From contig JAGBGB010000335.1 in assembly GCA_017936205.1 (NCBI GenBank), positions 1 to 17,649 on the forward strand: a stretch of 17,649 nt of DNA, written 5' to 3'. Origin of the DNA: Oscillospiraceae bacterium. GTDB lineage: Bacteria; Bacillota; Clostridia; Oscillospirales; Oscillospiraceae. The notes beneath the pieces are model-generated. The model searched no databases and was not told the DNA's origin. It worked only from the letters and a program-made list of their open reading frames with translations. Of this stretch, positions 6,255 through 12,405 are shown piece after piece; the first letter of the stretch is position 1, and the number at the start of each line of letters is the position of its first letter. The position numbers and the translations under genes were made by a program.

Positions 6255-6545
6255 ATGCTGGAATTAACACCGCGGAATTACCACAGGGAGGTGGAGCTGT
6301 CCGGGGGGCAGGTTCTGATCTGCATCCATGATACAGGGAAGCAGCCCCCGCAGGGCTTGGAGCAGCTCTGCGAGCCCAGAGTCAAGTGCTGCGCTCTGGA
6401 TGCTCGCCGCTATGAGGAGATGGCAAAGAGCCTTCGGGTCTTGGGTCTTCCCTCTGCCATTGTGCTGGAGAAGGGGAAGATCGTCCAGCGGATCCACGGA
6501 GAACGCTCCCCACAGGAGCTGGCGAGGATCTTAGATCTGGATTAG
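6255..6545 (+). CDS. Small thioredoxin-fold protein without CxxC
   Basis: A 96-residue protein with the layout of a thioredoxin: a beta strand GGQVLICIHDTG, a middle strand VKCCALDARRYEEMAKSL, then LGLPSAIVLEKGKIVQRIHG, which corresponds to the cis-Pro loop and last strands (VPTxxxFKNGxxVxxxxG), and a C-terminal helix SPQELARILDL. Where the active-site CxxC is expected there is HDTGKQPPQG, so it cannot act as a disulfide oxidoreductase by the usual chemistry. The ATG at 6255 is chosen for the GGGGAGGGG site 9 bases upstream; the frame is open further upstream but reads through the preceding gene's 3' end and terminator. The gene converges on the DUF362 gene and the two coding ends overlap by 15 bp. 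Assignment rests on fold-level resemblance. Confidence 0.65.
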   Translation: MLELTPRNYHREVELSGGQVLICIHDTGKQPPQGLEQLCEPRVKCCALDARRYEEMAKSLRVLGLPSAIVLEKGKIVQRIHGERSPQELARILDLD

Positions 6546-7625
6546 CTCGTACTCGTCATTCCCAAGCCCGATCTTCTTGCCGTGGCTGATCTGCGCCCTC
6601 CAATCAGTGACCGGATGGAGGTCAGCAAAGAGGTCACCACTGTTGCCACTGAAGCTGTGTTCGCTGCTGCGAGGCATCTTCATACAAGCCTCTGCACAGG
6701 CAAGATCCAGAGCTACGGGATCAAAGGAGGCGAACATGCCAATATCCGGGATCACGGGGGTATCGTTGACACTGTAGCAGTCACAGTAGGGGCTGACATC
6801 GCAGATCAGGCTGATGTGGAACTGAGGACGACCCTGTACCACGGCCTTGGTGTACTCTGCCATCTTGCAGTTCAGGATGGTGGTGCTCTCGTCATTGGCA
6901 GCGTCAATGGCATCTACAGGACAGGCTCCGATGCAGCGACCGCAGCCTAAGCACTTATCAAGATCGATGCGCATTTTCCGATCCTCCAGAATGGGGGCAC
7001 CGTGGGCGCATGCCTTGGCACAGGCACCGCAGCCGATGCACTTATCGGTGTAAACGATGGGCTTGCCTGCGGAGTGCATTTCCATCTTACCTGCACGGGA
7101 GCCGCCGCCCATGCCGATGTTCTTAATGGCACCGCCGAAGCCCGCTGCCTCGTGACCCTTGAAGTGGGTCAGGGAAATAACGATATCTGCATCCATGAGG
7201 GCTCTGCCAATCTTGGCAGATGTTACATACTCTCCGTCTACGGGAACCTCTACATCATCCGTGCCCTTCAGACCGTCTGCGATCAGCAGATGGCAGCCAA
7301 CATTATAGGGATTGAAGCCGTTCTGATAGGCAGATTCCAAATGATCCAGTGCATTCTTTCTGCCCCCTACATAGAGGGTGTTGCAGTCTGTCAGGAAGGG
7401 CTTGCCCCCTAACTGCTTGACTAGATCCACAACGGTACGGGCGTAGTTGGGGCGTAAATATGCCAGATTCCCCGGCTCACCGAAGTGGAGCTTAATGGCA
7501 ACATATTTGTTCTCAAAGTCGATTTGATCCATGCCGGCGGTCAGCAGCAGACGATTCAGCTTCTGCTGCAGATTCTCGCTGAACTTGGTGCGGAAGGTGG
7601 TGAAGTAAACCTTAGATCGTTCCAT
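6531..7625 (-). CDS. DUF362 protein with two [4Fe-4S] ferredoxin motifs
   Basis: A 364-residue DUF362-family protein. Residues 1-190 hold the DUF362 domain (VAIKLHFGEPGNLAYLRP, DIVISLTHFKGHEAAGFGGA, IKNIGMGGGSRAGK). Two [4Fe-4S] motifs follow: C196-x2-C199-x2-C202-x3-C206 and C225-x2-C228-x2-C231-x3-C235P. The C terminus (FASFDPVALDLACAEA) completes the family pattern. Cytosolic iron-sulfur protein, presumably in electron transfer; no reaction is established for this family to my knowledge. The ATG at 7625 has GGAGG 7 bases upstream. It lies 29 bases after tsaB on the same strand, so it is probably the third gene of the tsaE operon, in the place where many Firmicutes carry rimI. Confidence 0.9.
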   Translation of the reverse strand: MERSKVYFTTFRTKFSENLQQKLNRLLLTAGMDQIDFENKYVAIKLHFGEPGNLAYLRPNYARTVVDLVKQLGGKPFLTDCNTLYVGGRKNALDHLESAYQNGFNPYNVGCHLLIADGLKGTDDVEVPVDGEYVTSAKIGRALMDADIVISLTHFKGHEAAGFGGAIKNIGMGGGSRAGKMEMHSAGKPIVYTDKCIGCGACAKACAHGAPILEDRKMRIDLDKCLGCGRCIGACPVDAIDAANDESTTILNCKMAEYTKAVVQGRPQFHISLICDVSPYCDCYSVNDTPVIPDIGMFASFDPVALDLACAEACMKMPRSSEHSFSGNSGDLFADLHPVTDWRAQISHGKKIGLGNDEYELIQI

Positions 7626-7654
7626 GTCAGATCCTCCGTTTCGAAAATGTTGAA

Positions 7655-8350
7655 TTAGTCAGAAGTTTTCTCGGCATTCAGCCGTTCATTCCGTTCTCGC
7701 TCTGCCTGAGACAGGCGGAGATAGTTGGGGTTCAGGGTGGCACCGTCTGTAGACGCTCCACGCTCCATTGCCGCAGCGGCGGCAAGTGCCACACCGGAGG
7801 CTCGCTGCATACACAGATGCTCCGGGGCACAGTCATAGCCAAGGGCATCGTGGCAGAGCTTGGCTCCGTCTCCTACCAGAAGGATGGGTCGTTCGTAGGC
7901 AGAAAGCTCCCGAGACAGCTCTTCAATGGATATGGCACAGTCCTCTACAAGCCGCTTCAGCTCTCCCTTCTCACAGGAGAACAGACCGTGGTACACCTGA
8001 TCCCGTCTGGCATCCATCACGCAGCAGATCAGACCCCGGAAGCTGCGAGCCTGCTGTGCCATAGCCTCTAAAGTAGACACGCCCACACAGGGCAGCTCTG
8101 CCCCCCAGGCATAGCCCTTGGCTGCAGCTACACCGATGCGGATGCCTGTAAAGCTGCCGGGCCCTGCGGCACAGGCAACTGCATCTACGGAGCCTACGCT
8201 GCAGTTTTCCAACAGATCCTGCGCCATTTTCAGCAGGGTACGGCTATGGGTCTGTCCACAGTTCTGGTAATATTCTCCTACCAGCCGTCCGTCCTCTAAG
8301 AGAGCGACGGAGCATGCCTTGGCGGAGCTCTCAAAGCTCAATATCTTCAC
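7655..8350 (-). CDS. tsaB: tRNA threonylcarbamoyladenosine biosynthesis protein TsaB
   Basis: A 231-residue ASKHA-fold protein that pairs with TsaD and works with TsaE to transfer the threonylcarbamoyl group to A37 of ANN-decoding tRNAs (t6A). The N terminus KILSFESSAKACSVAL matches the family start (normally ILxIDTSxxxxSVAL), and the hallmark AAGPGSFTGIRIG is at about residues 61-73. The C-terminal PNYLRLSQAERERN is also typical (PxYLRxxxAE). I prefer GTG at 8350: AAGGGAG is 6-7 bases upstream and the protein then begins at the expected residue. A GTG at 8359 would add three residues but has its Shine-Dalgarno in contact. It overlaps the end of tsaE by 20 bp, which suggests translational coupling. 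Confidence 0.95.
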   Translation of the reverse strand: MKILSFESSAKACSVALLEDGRLVGEYYQNCGQTHSRTLLKMAQDLLENCSVGSVDAVACAAGPGSFTGIRIGVAAAKGYAWGAELPCVGVSTLEAMAQQARSFRGLICCVMDARRDQVYHGLFSCEKGELKRLVEDCAISIEELSRELSAYERPILLVGDGAKLCHDALGYDCAPEHLCMQRASGVALAAAAAMERGASTDGATLNPNYLRLSQAERERNERLNAEKTSD

Positions 8351-8768
8351 ACAGGGCACTCCCTTCTATGGTGATGGCTCGTTCTTCCTCACTCAGCTTG
8401 TCAATGCGGACGGTAATGGCATTCTCCATAGCATCCCACACATTCTCACTCCATTCTACGGCACAAACGCCCCCACGGAGGAGATAATCCTCCCAACCGA
8501 TGTCGAAGAGCTCCTCAGAGCTCCCTAAGCGATACATATCGAAGTGGAACAGCTCCAACCGTCCGCCGGAATACTCGTTGACCACTGTGTAGGTAGGGCT
8601 GGTGACTCGCATAGGGATCCCTAAGCCACGGGCAAGCCCTCGAGTGAAGGCGGTCTTCCCCGCACCCAGATCTCCCAGATAGGCTATGACCTCTCCGCCA
8701 CGGAGACTTCTTCCCAGTACTTCACCCAGAGCCTCTGTTTGCTCCGAGCTGTTGGTTTTGTAGGTCAT
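8331..8768 (-). CDS. tsaE: tRNA threonylcarbamoyladenosine biosynthesis ATPase TsaE
   Basis: A 145-residue P-loop ATPase that drives turnover of the TsaB-TsaD complex in t6A synthesis. The Walker A motif GDLGAGKT is at 32-39, followed by TRGLARGLGI, then TSPTYTVVNEY (family switch region), FHFDMYRL (Walker-B-like) and VEWSENV. The length matches the family. The ATG at 8768 has AGGAG 8-9 bases upstream. First gene of the operon tsaE-tsaB-DUF362; divergent from the rodA-like gene across a 139-bp intergenic region with a promoter for each side. Confidence 0.95.
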   Translation of the reverse strand: MTYKTNSSEQTEALGEVLGRSLRGGEVIAYLGDLGAGKTAFTRGLARGLGIPMRVTSPTYTVVNEYSGGRLELFHFDMYRLGSSEELFDIGWEDYLLRGGVCAVEWSENVWDAMENAITVRIDKLSEEERAITIEGSALCEDIEL

Positions 8769-8784
8769 GGATCACACTCCTGTC

Positions 8785-8801
8785 TCGGGTTCTGTACCCG
8801 A
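8785..8801 (-). other. Short hairpin in the tsaE leader
   Basis: TCGGGT (8785-8790) and ACCCGA (8796-8801) form a 6-bp stem with a 5-base loop inside the roughly 44-base leader predicted from the tsaE promoter. No run of T follows it on the minus strand, so it is not a terminator. It may stabilise the mRNA or do nothing. Confidence 0.35.
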
Positions 8802-8818
8802 AAAAATGTCTTTTCGTG

Positions 8819-8847
8819 ATTATATCATATGTTTGGATATTTTGCAA
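8819..8847 (-). promoter_or_regulatory. Promoter of tsaE-tsaB-DUF362
   Basis: On the minus strand, -35 TTGCAA (8842-8847), a 17-bp spacer and a perfect extended -10 TGATATAAT (hexamer is revcomp of 8819-8824). Transcription would begin about 44 bases upstream of the tsaE start. Confidence 0.8.
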
Positions 8848-8857
8848 AATTTTTTAG

Positions 8858-8886
8858 TTTACAGAATCTCAAAATCATGATAAAAT
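8858..8886 (+). promoter_or_regulatory. Promoter of the rodA-like gene
   Basis: TTTACA (8858-8863), a 17-bp spacer and extended -10 TGATAAAAT (hexamer 8881-8886). Back to back with the tsaE promoter; the two -35 boxes are 10 bp apart. Confidence 0.8.
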
Positions 8887-8907
8887 AGGAGCGTTGGAGG
8901 TGAGCTC

Positions 8908-10053
8908 TTGAAACGATTTCGGAATTTGTTGTGGAATGTTTTCCATAAAGGGGATATGGTCCTCCTTACTCTGTGTGTCATCGTATCTGTTTTCGGCATT
9001 GTGATGATCTATGCGGTCATGGGTGAGGAGGGTAGCCGTAATATGACGGTTCAGATCGGTACGGTTATCGGTGGAATCGTGTTGTACTTGGCATTTACGG
9101 CTTTTGATATTGAGATCTTGGCAGGACAGCGTACCTTACTGTTCCTGTTCAATGTGGGCTTTATCGGATTGCTGCTGATTTGGGGTGTTGAAGGTGACTC
9201 CGGTAACCGAAGCTGGCTACAGATCCCCTTCCTGCCCTTTAATATCCAGCCTGCGGAGGTCTGTAAAATCACCTATACCATTATCCTTGCCAAAACCATG
9301 AGCGTGAACCAGACTCGAATTTCTTCCCCCAGAACAGTTATGACGCTGGTGCTCCATGCCCTGTTTATTGCGGCGTTTAATCTGATCATCTCCCGTGACA
9401 TGGGTGTTACCCTGATCTATCTGTTCATTTTCCTTGCTGTGACCTATATTGGCGGTGTGAAGATCTACTGGTTCGGTTTGGGCTTCCTGATTACGGCTCT
9501 GCTGGCCCCCGTGCTCTGGGAATATGGCTTTGCGGGCTATCAGAAGAATCGAATCATGGCTCTGTTTGATGACAGCATCGACCCCACAGGCTGGGGTGTT
9601 CTGTGGCATACTACCATGAACCTCAAGACCCTCCGCACAGGAGGTCTGACCGGCTTGGGGCTGTTTAACGGCAGATACAGTGACAGTTCCCTGCCTGCCC
9701 GACACACGGACTCCATTTTCTGCGGCGTTGGGGAACAGCTTGGACTGCTGGGCTGCTTGGTACTGCTGCTGCTTCTGCTTGCCATCGTTGCTCGGATCCT
9801 GTATATCGGCATGAAGACTCCCGACTATATGAATCACCTGATCTGCATCGGTATGGCGAGCATGCTGCTGTTCCAGATCCTGATCAATGTAGGTGTTTGT
9901 CTGGGACTGGTACCGGTGATCGGTCTGACCCTGCCCTTTGTCAGCTACGGCGGCAGCTCCATGCTGACCTCCTTTGTAGCTATGGGCATCGTTTCCGGCA
10001 TCAAAATGCGCCCTGCCCCGGATATGAACGCCCACTATATCCGCTCCTATTAA
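8908..10053 (+). CDS. SEDS-family peptidoglycan glycosyltransferase, RodA/FtsW type
   Basis: A 381-residue polytopic membrane protein with about ten hydrophobic segments, predicted to polymerise lipid II into glycan strands with a partner class B penicillin-binding protein. Visible SEDS features: GNRSWLQIPFLPFNIQPAEVCK (100-120, the GxRxWxxxxxxxQPSE region), ISRDMGVTLIYL (usually DLGTA), ARHTDSIFCGVGEQLG (264-279) with the essential Asp at 268, and the C-terminal signature GLTLPFVSYGGSS (339-351). The short soluble tails and absence of an FtsW-like N terminus favour RodA, but the sequence does not settle it. TTG at 8908 is the start, with GGAGGT 6 bases upstream. No penicillin-binding protein or mre/min gene is adjacent. 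A strong hairpin follows its stop codon. Confidence 0.92.
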   Translation: MKRFRNLLWNVFHKGDMVLLTLCVIVSVFGIVMIYAVMGEEGSRNMTVQIGTVIGGIVLYLAFTAFDIEILAGQRTLLFLFNVGFIGLLLIWGVEGDSGNRSWLQIPFLPFNIQPAEVCKITYTIILAKTMSVNQTRISSPRTVMTLVLHALFIAAFNLIISRDMGVTLIYLFIFLAVTYIGGVKIYWFGLGFLITALLAPVLWEYGFAGYQKNRIMALFDDSIDPTGWGVLWHTTMNLKTLRTGGLTGLGLFNGRYSDSSLPARHTDSIFCGVGEQLGLLGCLVLLLLLLAIVARILYIGMKTPDYMNHLICIGMASMLLFQILINVGVCLGLVPVIGLTLPFVSYGGSSMLTSFVAMGIVSGIKMRPAPDMNAHYIRSY

Positions 10054-10070
10054 GAATCAAATGCCCGATC

Positions 10071-10104
10071 CATCGGACGGCTCCCAACAGGGAGCCGTCC
10101 GATG
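10071..10104 (+). terminator. Terminator hairpin after the rodA-like gene
   Basis: A perfect 15-bp GC-rich stem (10071-10085 with 10090-10104) and an AACA loop, 17 bases past the stop. The tail TCGTACTCTTTA is only moderately T-rich, so termination may be incomplete. Repeat copy 3 starts 14 bases beyond it. Confidence 0.8.
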
Positions 10105-10117
10105 TCGTACTCTTTAG

Positions 10118-10327
10118 CAAATTCCGATTTATCGTACCATTCGTAGGGGCGCGCATTGCGCGTCCGACAACCGCCAAGAATTGGTGGTTGTGAAAAATGT
10201 TTCGATTTTTGGGGAAATACATTATTTTCGGTGGTTTTTGGGTTCATGGCGTTCCGTCATGAACCGGACGCGCAAGGCGCGCCCCTACGCAGCGGTAAAT
10301 CAAACTGTGCGACAAATCGGAACTTGA
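10118..10327 (+). repeat. Palindromic ~210-bp repeat, copy 3
   Basis: Begins CAAATTCCGATTTATCG and ends CGACAAATCGGAACTTGA. It has the same orientation as copy 1: the ACAACCGCC/GGTGGTTGT hairpin lies next to the left GC-rich arm, and the GTTCATGGCG/CGTCATGAAC-type hairpin next to the right arm. One base differs between the GC-rich arms (GCATTGCG against GCAAGGCG). It lies between the rodA terminator and the SLH promoter. Confidence 0.88.
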
Positions 10328-10355
10328 ATAGTGATAGGGGATTTTTATTTATGGG

Positions 10356-10384
10356 TTGACATGGGGCTTCTAATGTGGTAAAAT
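10356..10384 (+). promoter_or_regulatory. Promoter of the SLH-domain protein gene
   Basis: A consensus -35 TTGACA (10356-10361), a 17-bp spacer, and extended -10 TGGTAAAAT (hexamer 10379-10384). This is the strongest-looking promoter in the window, fitting an abundant surface protein. An AT-rich inverted repeat (AAATATT/AATATTT) lies just after it, around 10381-10401. Confidence 0.88.
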
Positions 10385-10418
10385 ATTTATACCAAATATT
10401 TAGAGGAGGATAAAAACC

Positions 10419-11963
10419 ATGAAGAAATTGATTTCCCTATTGCTGGTTCTTGGGCTGCTGTGCAGTCTGTGTGTTTCCTTCGCCTCTGCGGAGGAGACTC
10501 CCGAGATCGGGCAGGAGCAGCTGGATCGGATCCTGAGCTTCGTTGATCGGGATGAGCTTCCGGAGCGTCAGGAGCCTCCTGTACAGAGAGCTGCCCGTGC
10601 TAAGAACAGAAGCTTGATCACTGCAGCACCCCTGTTCGAGAGCGTAAGCTGTGTGTATGGTCAGCCCATGCCCATTCGTACCCTGATGTTCCCTGAGGGG
10701 AATCCGGAGGATGTGTATTTTATTGCCATCTATGAGAGCCTGAATGACTTGGATCAGGAGCCTCTGGACTATGGTGTGGATTACTTCGGAGAGGATCAGG
10801 AGATCTATGGCTTAGAGCTGCAGTGGACCGGCTACATGGATCTGAAGCTTTCATCCTTTGTAGTCGTGATGTTTACTGCCATTGACAATGGTGAGAACCT
10901 GATTGCTGTAGAGGGTAGCGATTCCTATATTGAGGCTAAGGTCGTCCAGCAGCACATGCCTGCCAAGGAGCTGAAGCTGTACTCCTTCGACCAGAGCCAA
11001 GGAGCAGGAGCTCTGGATAAGATCGCTGTCACTTTGGATGATCTGGATTATTATTTTGCCCATGTGGAGACCGATCCCTGCACCAGTCCTGCAGAGCTGA
11101 CTCTGACCTACGATAAGAACATCCTTGATGTAAAGCAGCTGTACGGACTTTTAAGCGTAACTGCCAGCGAGTATGGCTGGACGAGCCTGAAGATCGGCTT
11201 GGAGCAGGCTGCTCTGGAGATTCCTGTGGAGATCTGCAGCCAGCCCGGCGGTCACACTATGCTGGAGCCTGAGATCATCCGTGAGCCTACGGAGGAGGAG
11301 AACGGCATTACCCGTTATGCCTGCGGAAATTGCGGAGCTTACTATGAGGAGCGCACATGGCTCAGAGATCCTGTGTTCATTCAGTTCAAGGATGTGGAGG
11401 AGCTGAGCTGGTACTGCGATGCAGTGCAGTTTGTAGTGGACAGAGGTCTGTTTAACGGTGTCAGTGACACCCTCTTTGCCCCCCAGAGAACCATGACCCG
11501 TGCCATGCTGGTAACGGTGCTATACCGTTATTCTCAGGAGAAGGTAGAGGCTGAGAGCCTCTTTGAGGATGTGCCTACGGATCTGTGGTACTCCGAGGCT
11601 GTGACTTGGGCACAGCAGAACGGCATTGTCAACGGTGTGGGGAAGGGTCGCTTTAACCCCGACGGAACCATTACCCGTGAGCAGCTTGCCACCATTCTGT
11701 ACCGCTACGCACAGAGCATGGGCGTGGACACCGAAGCTCGCGCAGAGCTGAACTTCCCGGATCTGGATCAGCTGAGCAGCTGGGCAACAGAAGCCATGCA
11801 GTGGGCGGTTGCAGAGGGTCTGATCTCCGGCAGCGGCTCCGGCAGCAATGTGAAGCTTCTGCCCAGAGACGGAGCCACCAGAGCACAGGTCGCAACGGTG
11901 CTCATGCGTTTCATCCAGGCACAGCAGACCGAAACAGCACCCGATACAGAGACTGAGGGCTGA
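10419..11963 (+). CDS. Secreted surface protein with three C-terminal SLH domains
   Basis: 514 residues. A signal peptide MKKLISLLLVLGLLCSLCVSF is followed by a likely cleavage site after ASA (residue 24). Residues 25-320 are an acidic region I do not recognise, with strand-like stretches. Residues 284-315 include YACGNCGAYYEERTW, a two-Cys motif often seen just before SLH repeats in clostridia. Three S-layer homology domains follow at about 323-372, 382-432 and 445-500 (ITREQLATILYRY is the clearest core). SLH triplets bind secondary cell-wall polymer, so the protein should be anchored non-covalently to the wall. The tail TETAPDTETEG is low complexity. The ATG has GGAGG 9 bases upstream and its own strong promoter. 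The cargo function is unknown. Confidence 0.92.
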   Translation: MKKLISLLLVLGLLCSLCVSFASAEETPEIGQEQLDRILSFVDRDELPERQEPPVQRAARAKNRSLITAAPLFESVSCVYGQPMPIRTLMFPEGNPEDVYFIAIYESLNDLDQEPLDYGVDYFGEDQEIYGLELQWTGYMDLKLSSFVVVMFTAIDNGENLIAVEGSDSYIEAKVVQQHMPAKELKLYSFDQSQGAGALDKIAVTLDDLDYYFAHVETDPCTSPAELTLTYDKNILDVKQLYGLLSVTASEYGWTSLKIGLEQAALEIPVEICSQPGGHTMLEPEIIREPTEEENGITRYACGNCGAYYEERTWLRDPVFIQFKDVEELSWYCDAVQFVVDRGLFNGVSDTLFAPQRTMTRAMLVTVLYRYSQEKVEAESLFEDVPTDLWYSEAVTWAQQNGIVNGVGKGRFNPDGTITREQLATILYRYAQSMGVDTEARAELNFPDLDQLSSWATEAMQWAVAEGLISGSGSGSNVKLLPRDGATRAQVATVLMRFIQAQQTETAPDTETEG

Positions 11964-12057
11964 GTCCATAGTCTTCACAGCAGCATATGGCCAAGCCTTT
12001 CTTGAAAGCGATGTCGAACCCGAGCTGCCTGCTGAACGGATAAGAAAATAAAATACC
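11964..12057. other. Gap between the SLH stop codon and its terminator
   Basis: A 94-bp stretch, GC-balanced at first and A-rich near its end, with no clear gene. An open frame runs on the minus strand through it but has no ribosome binding site or family resemblance. Long 3' untranslated region of the SLH gene, or a small RNA, are both possible; nothing in the sequence decides. Confidence 0.3.
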
Positions 12058-12103
12058 GAGGTTGCCCTTATGATCACACACCATAAGCGGCAACCTCTTT
12101 TTT
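12058..12103 (+). terminator. Rho-independent terminator of the SLH gene
   Basis: GAGGTTGCC and CTTATG (12058-12073) pair with CATAAG and GGCAACCTC (12082-12097) around a single C-C mismatch, and six T follow (12098-12103). The left end of repeat copy 4 begins two bases after the last T. Confidence 0.88.
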
Positions 12104-12105
12104 AT

Positions 12106-12316
12106 TCAAATTCCGATTTATCGAGCTGCTTCGTTCACCGCTGCGTAGGGGCGCGCATTGCGCGTCCGGTTCATGACGGAACGCCATGAACACAAAAACC
12201 ACCAAAAATAATGTATTTCCCCAAAAATCGAAACATTTTTCACAACCGCCAATTCTTGGTGGTTGTCGGACGCGCAATGCGCGCCCCTACGAATGGTACG
12301 ATAAATCGGAATTTGA
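12106..12316 (-). repeat. Palindromic ~210-bp repeat, copy 4
   Basis: The outer 18-bp inverted repeat is perfect: TCAAATTCCGATTTATCG at 12106-12123 and CGATAAATCGGAATTTGA at 12299-12316. The order of the inner hairpins is the same as in copy 2 (GTTCATG first, ACAACCGCC second), that is, reversed relative to copies 1 and 3. It fills the space between the SLH terminator and the promoter of the chaperone operon. Confidence 0.9.
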
Positions 12317-12350
12317 CGATTGGCGTTTTGTAGGGGGAGGAAAAAATGAC

Positions 12351-12379
12351 TTGAGGAAATTTATCTCTTGTGGTATTCT
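12351..12379 (+). promoter_or_regulatory. Promoter of the J-like/TPR-hscC operon
   Basis: TTGAGG (12351-12356), a 17-bp spacer and extended -10 TGGTATTCT (hexamer 12374-12379). It gives a leader of about 20 bases before the ATG at 12406. I see no CIRCE-like inverted repeat (TTAGCACTC...GAGTGCTAA), so HrcA heat-shock control is not indicated. Confidence 0.7.
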
Positions 12380-12405
12380 ATAGGAAAAGAAAAGGAGGCT
12401 GTGTG

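Noticed and set aside
9217..10035. 272-codon minus-strand frame opposite the rodA-like gene
   Set aside because: Antisense to a complete SEDS gene with all signature motifs; no start signal is seen.
9897..10359. Open frames of 65-98 residues around the end of the rodA-like gene
   Set aside because: They run through the rodA 3' end, its terminator and repeat copy 3 in other frames; their apparent similarity to frames at 12074-12383 and 3195-3467 comes from the repeat.
12015..12035. GGTTCGA on the minus strand, like a tRNA T loop
   Set aside because: The flanking bases do not pair as a T stem, and no acceptor, D or anticodon arms can be drawn around it.
11911..12093. 60-codon minus-strand frame with a Cys triplet and aromatic residues after the SLH gene
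   Set aside because: Considered as a small secreted peptide, but it starts inside the terminator hairpin, overlaps the SLH 3' end, and has no ribosome binding site.
144..12316. Repeats as CRISPR units or as an insertion sequence
   Set aside because: The copies are about 210 bp, far apart and in both orientations, with no spacers and no transposase frame.
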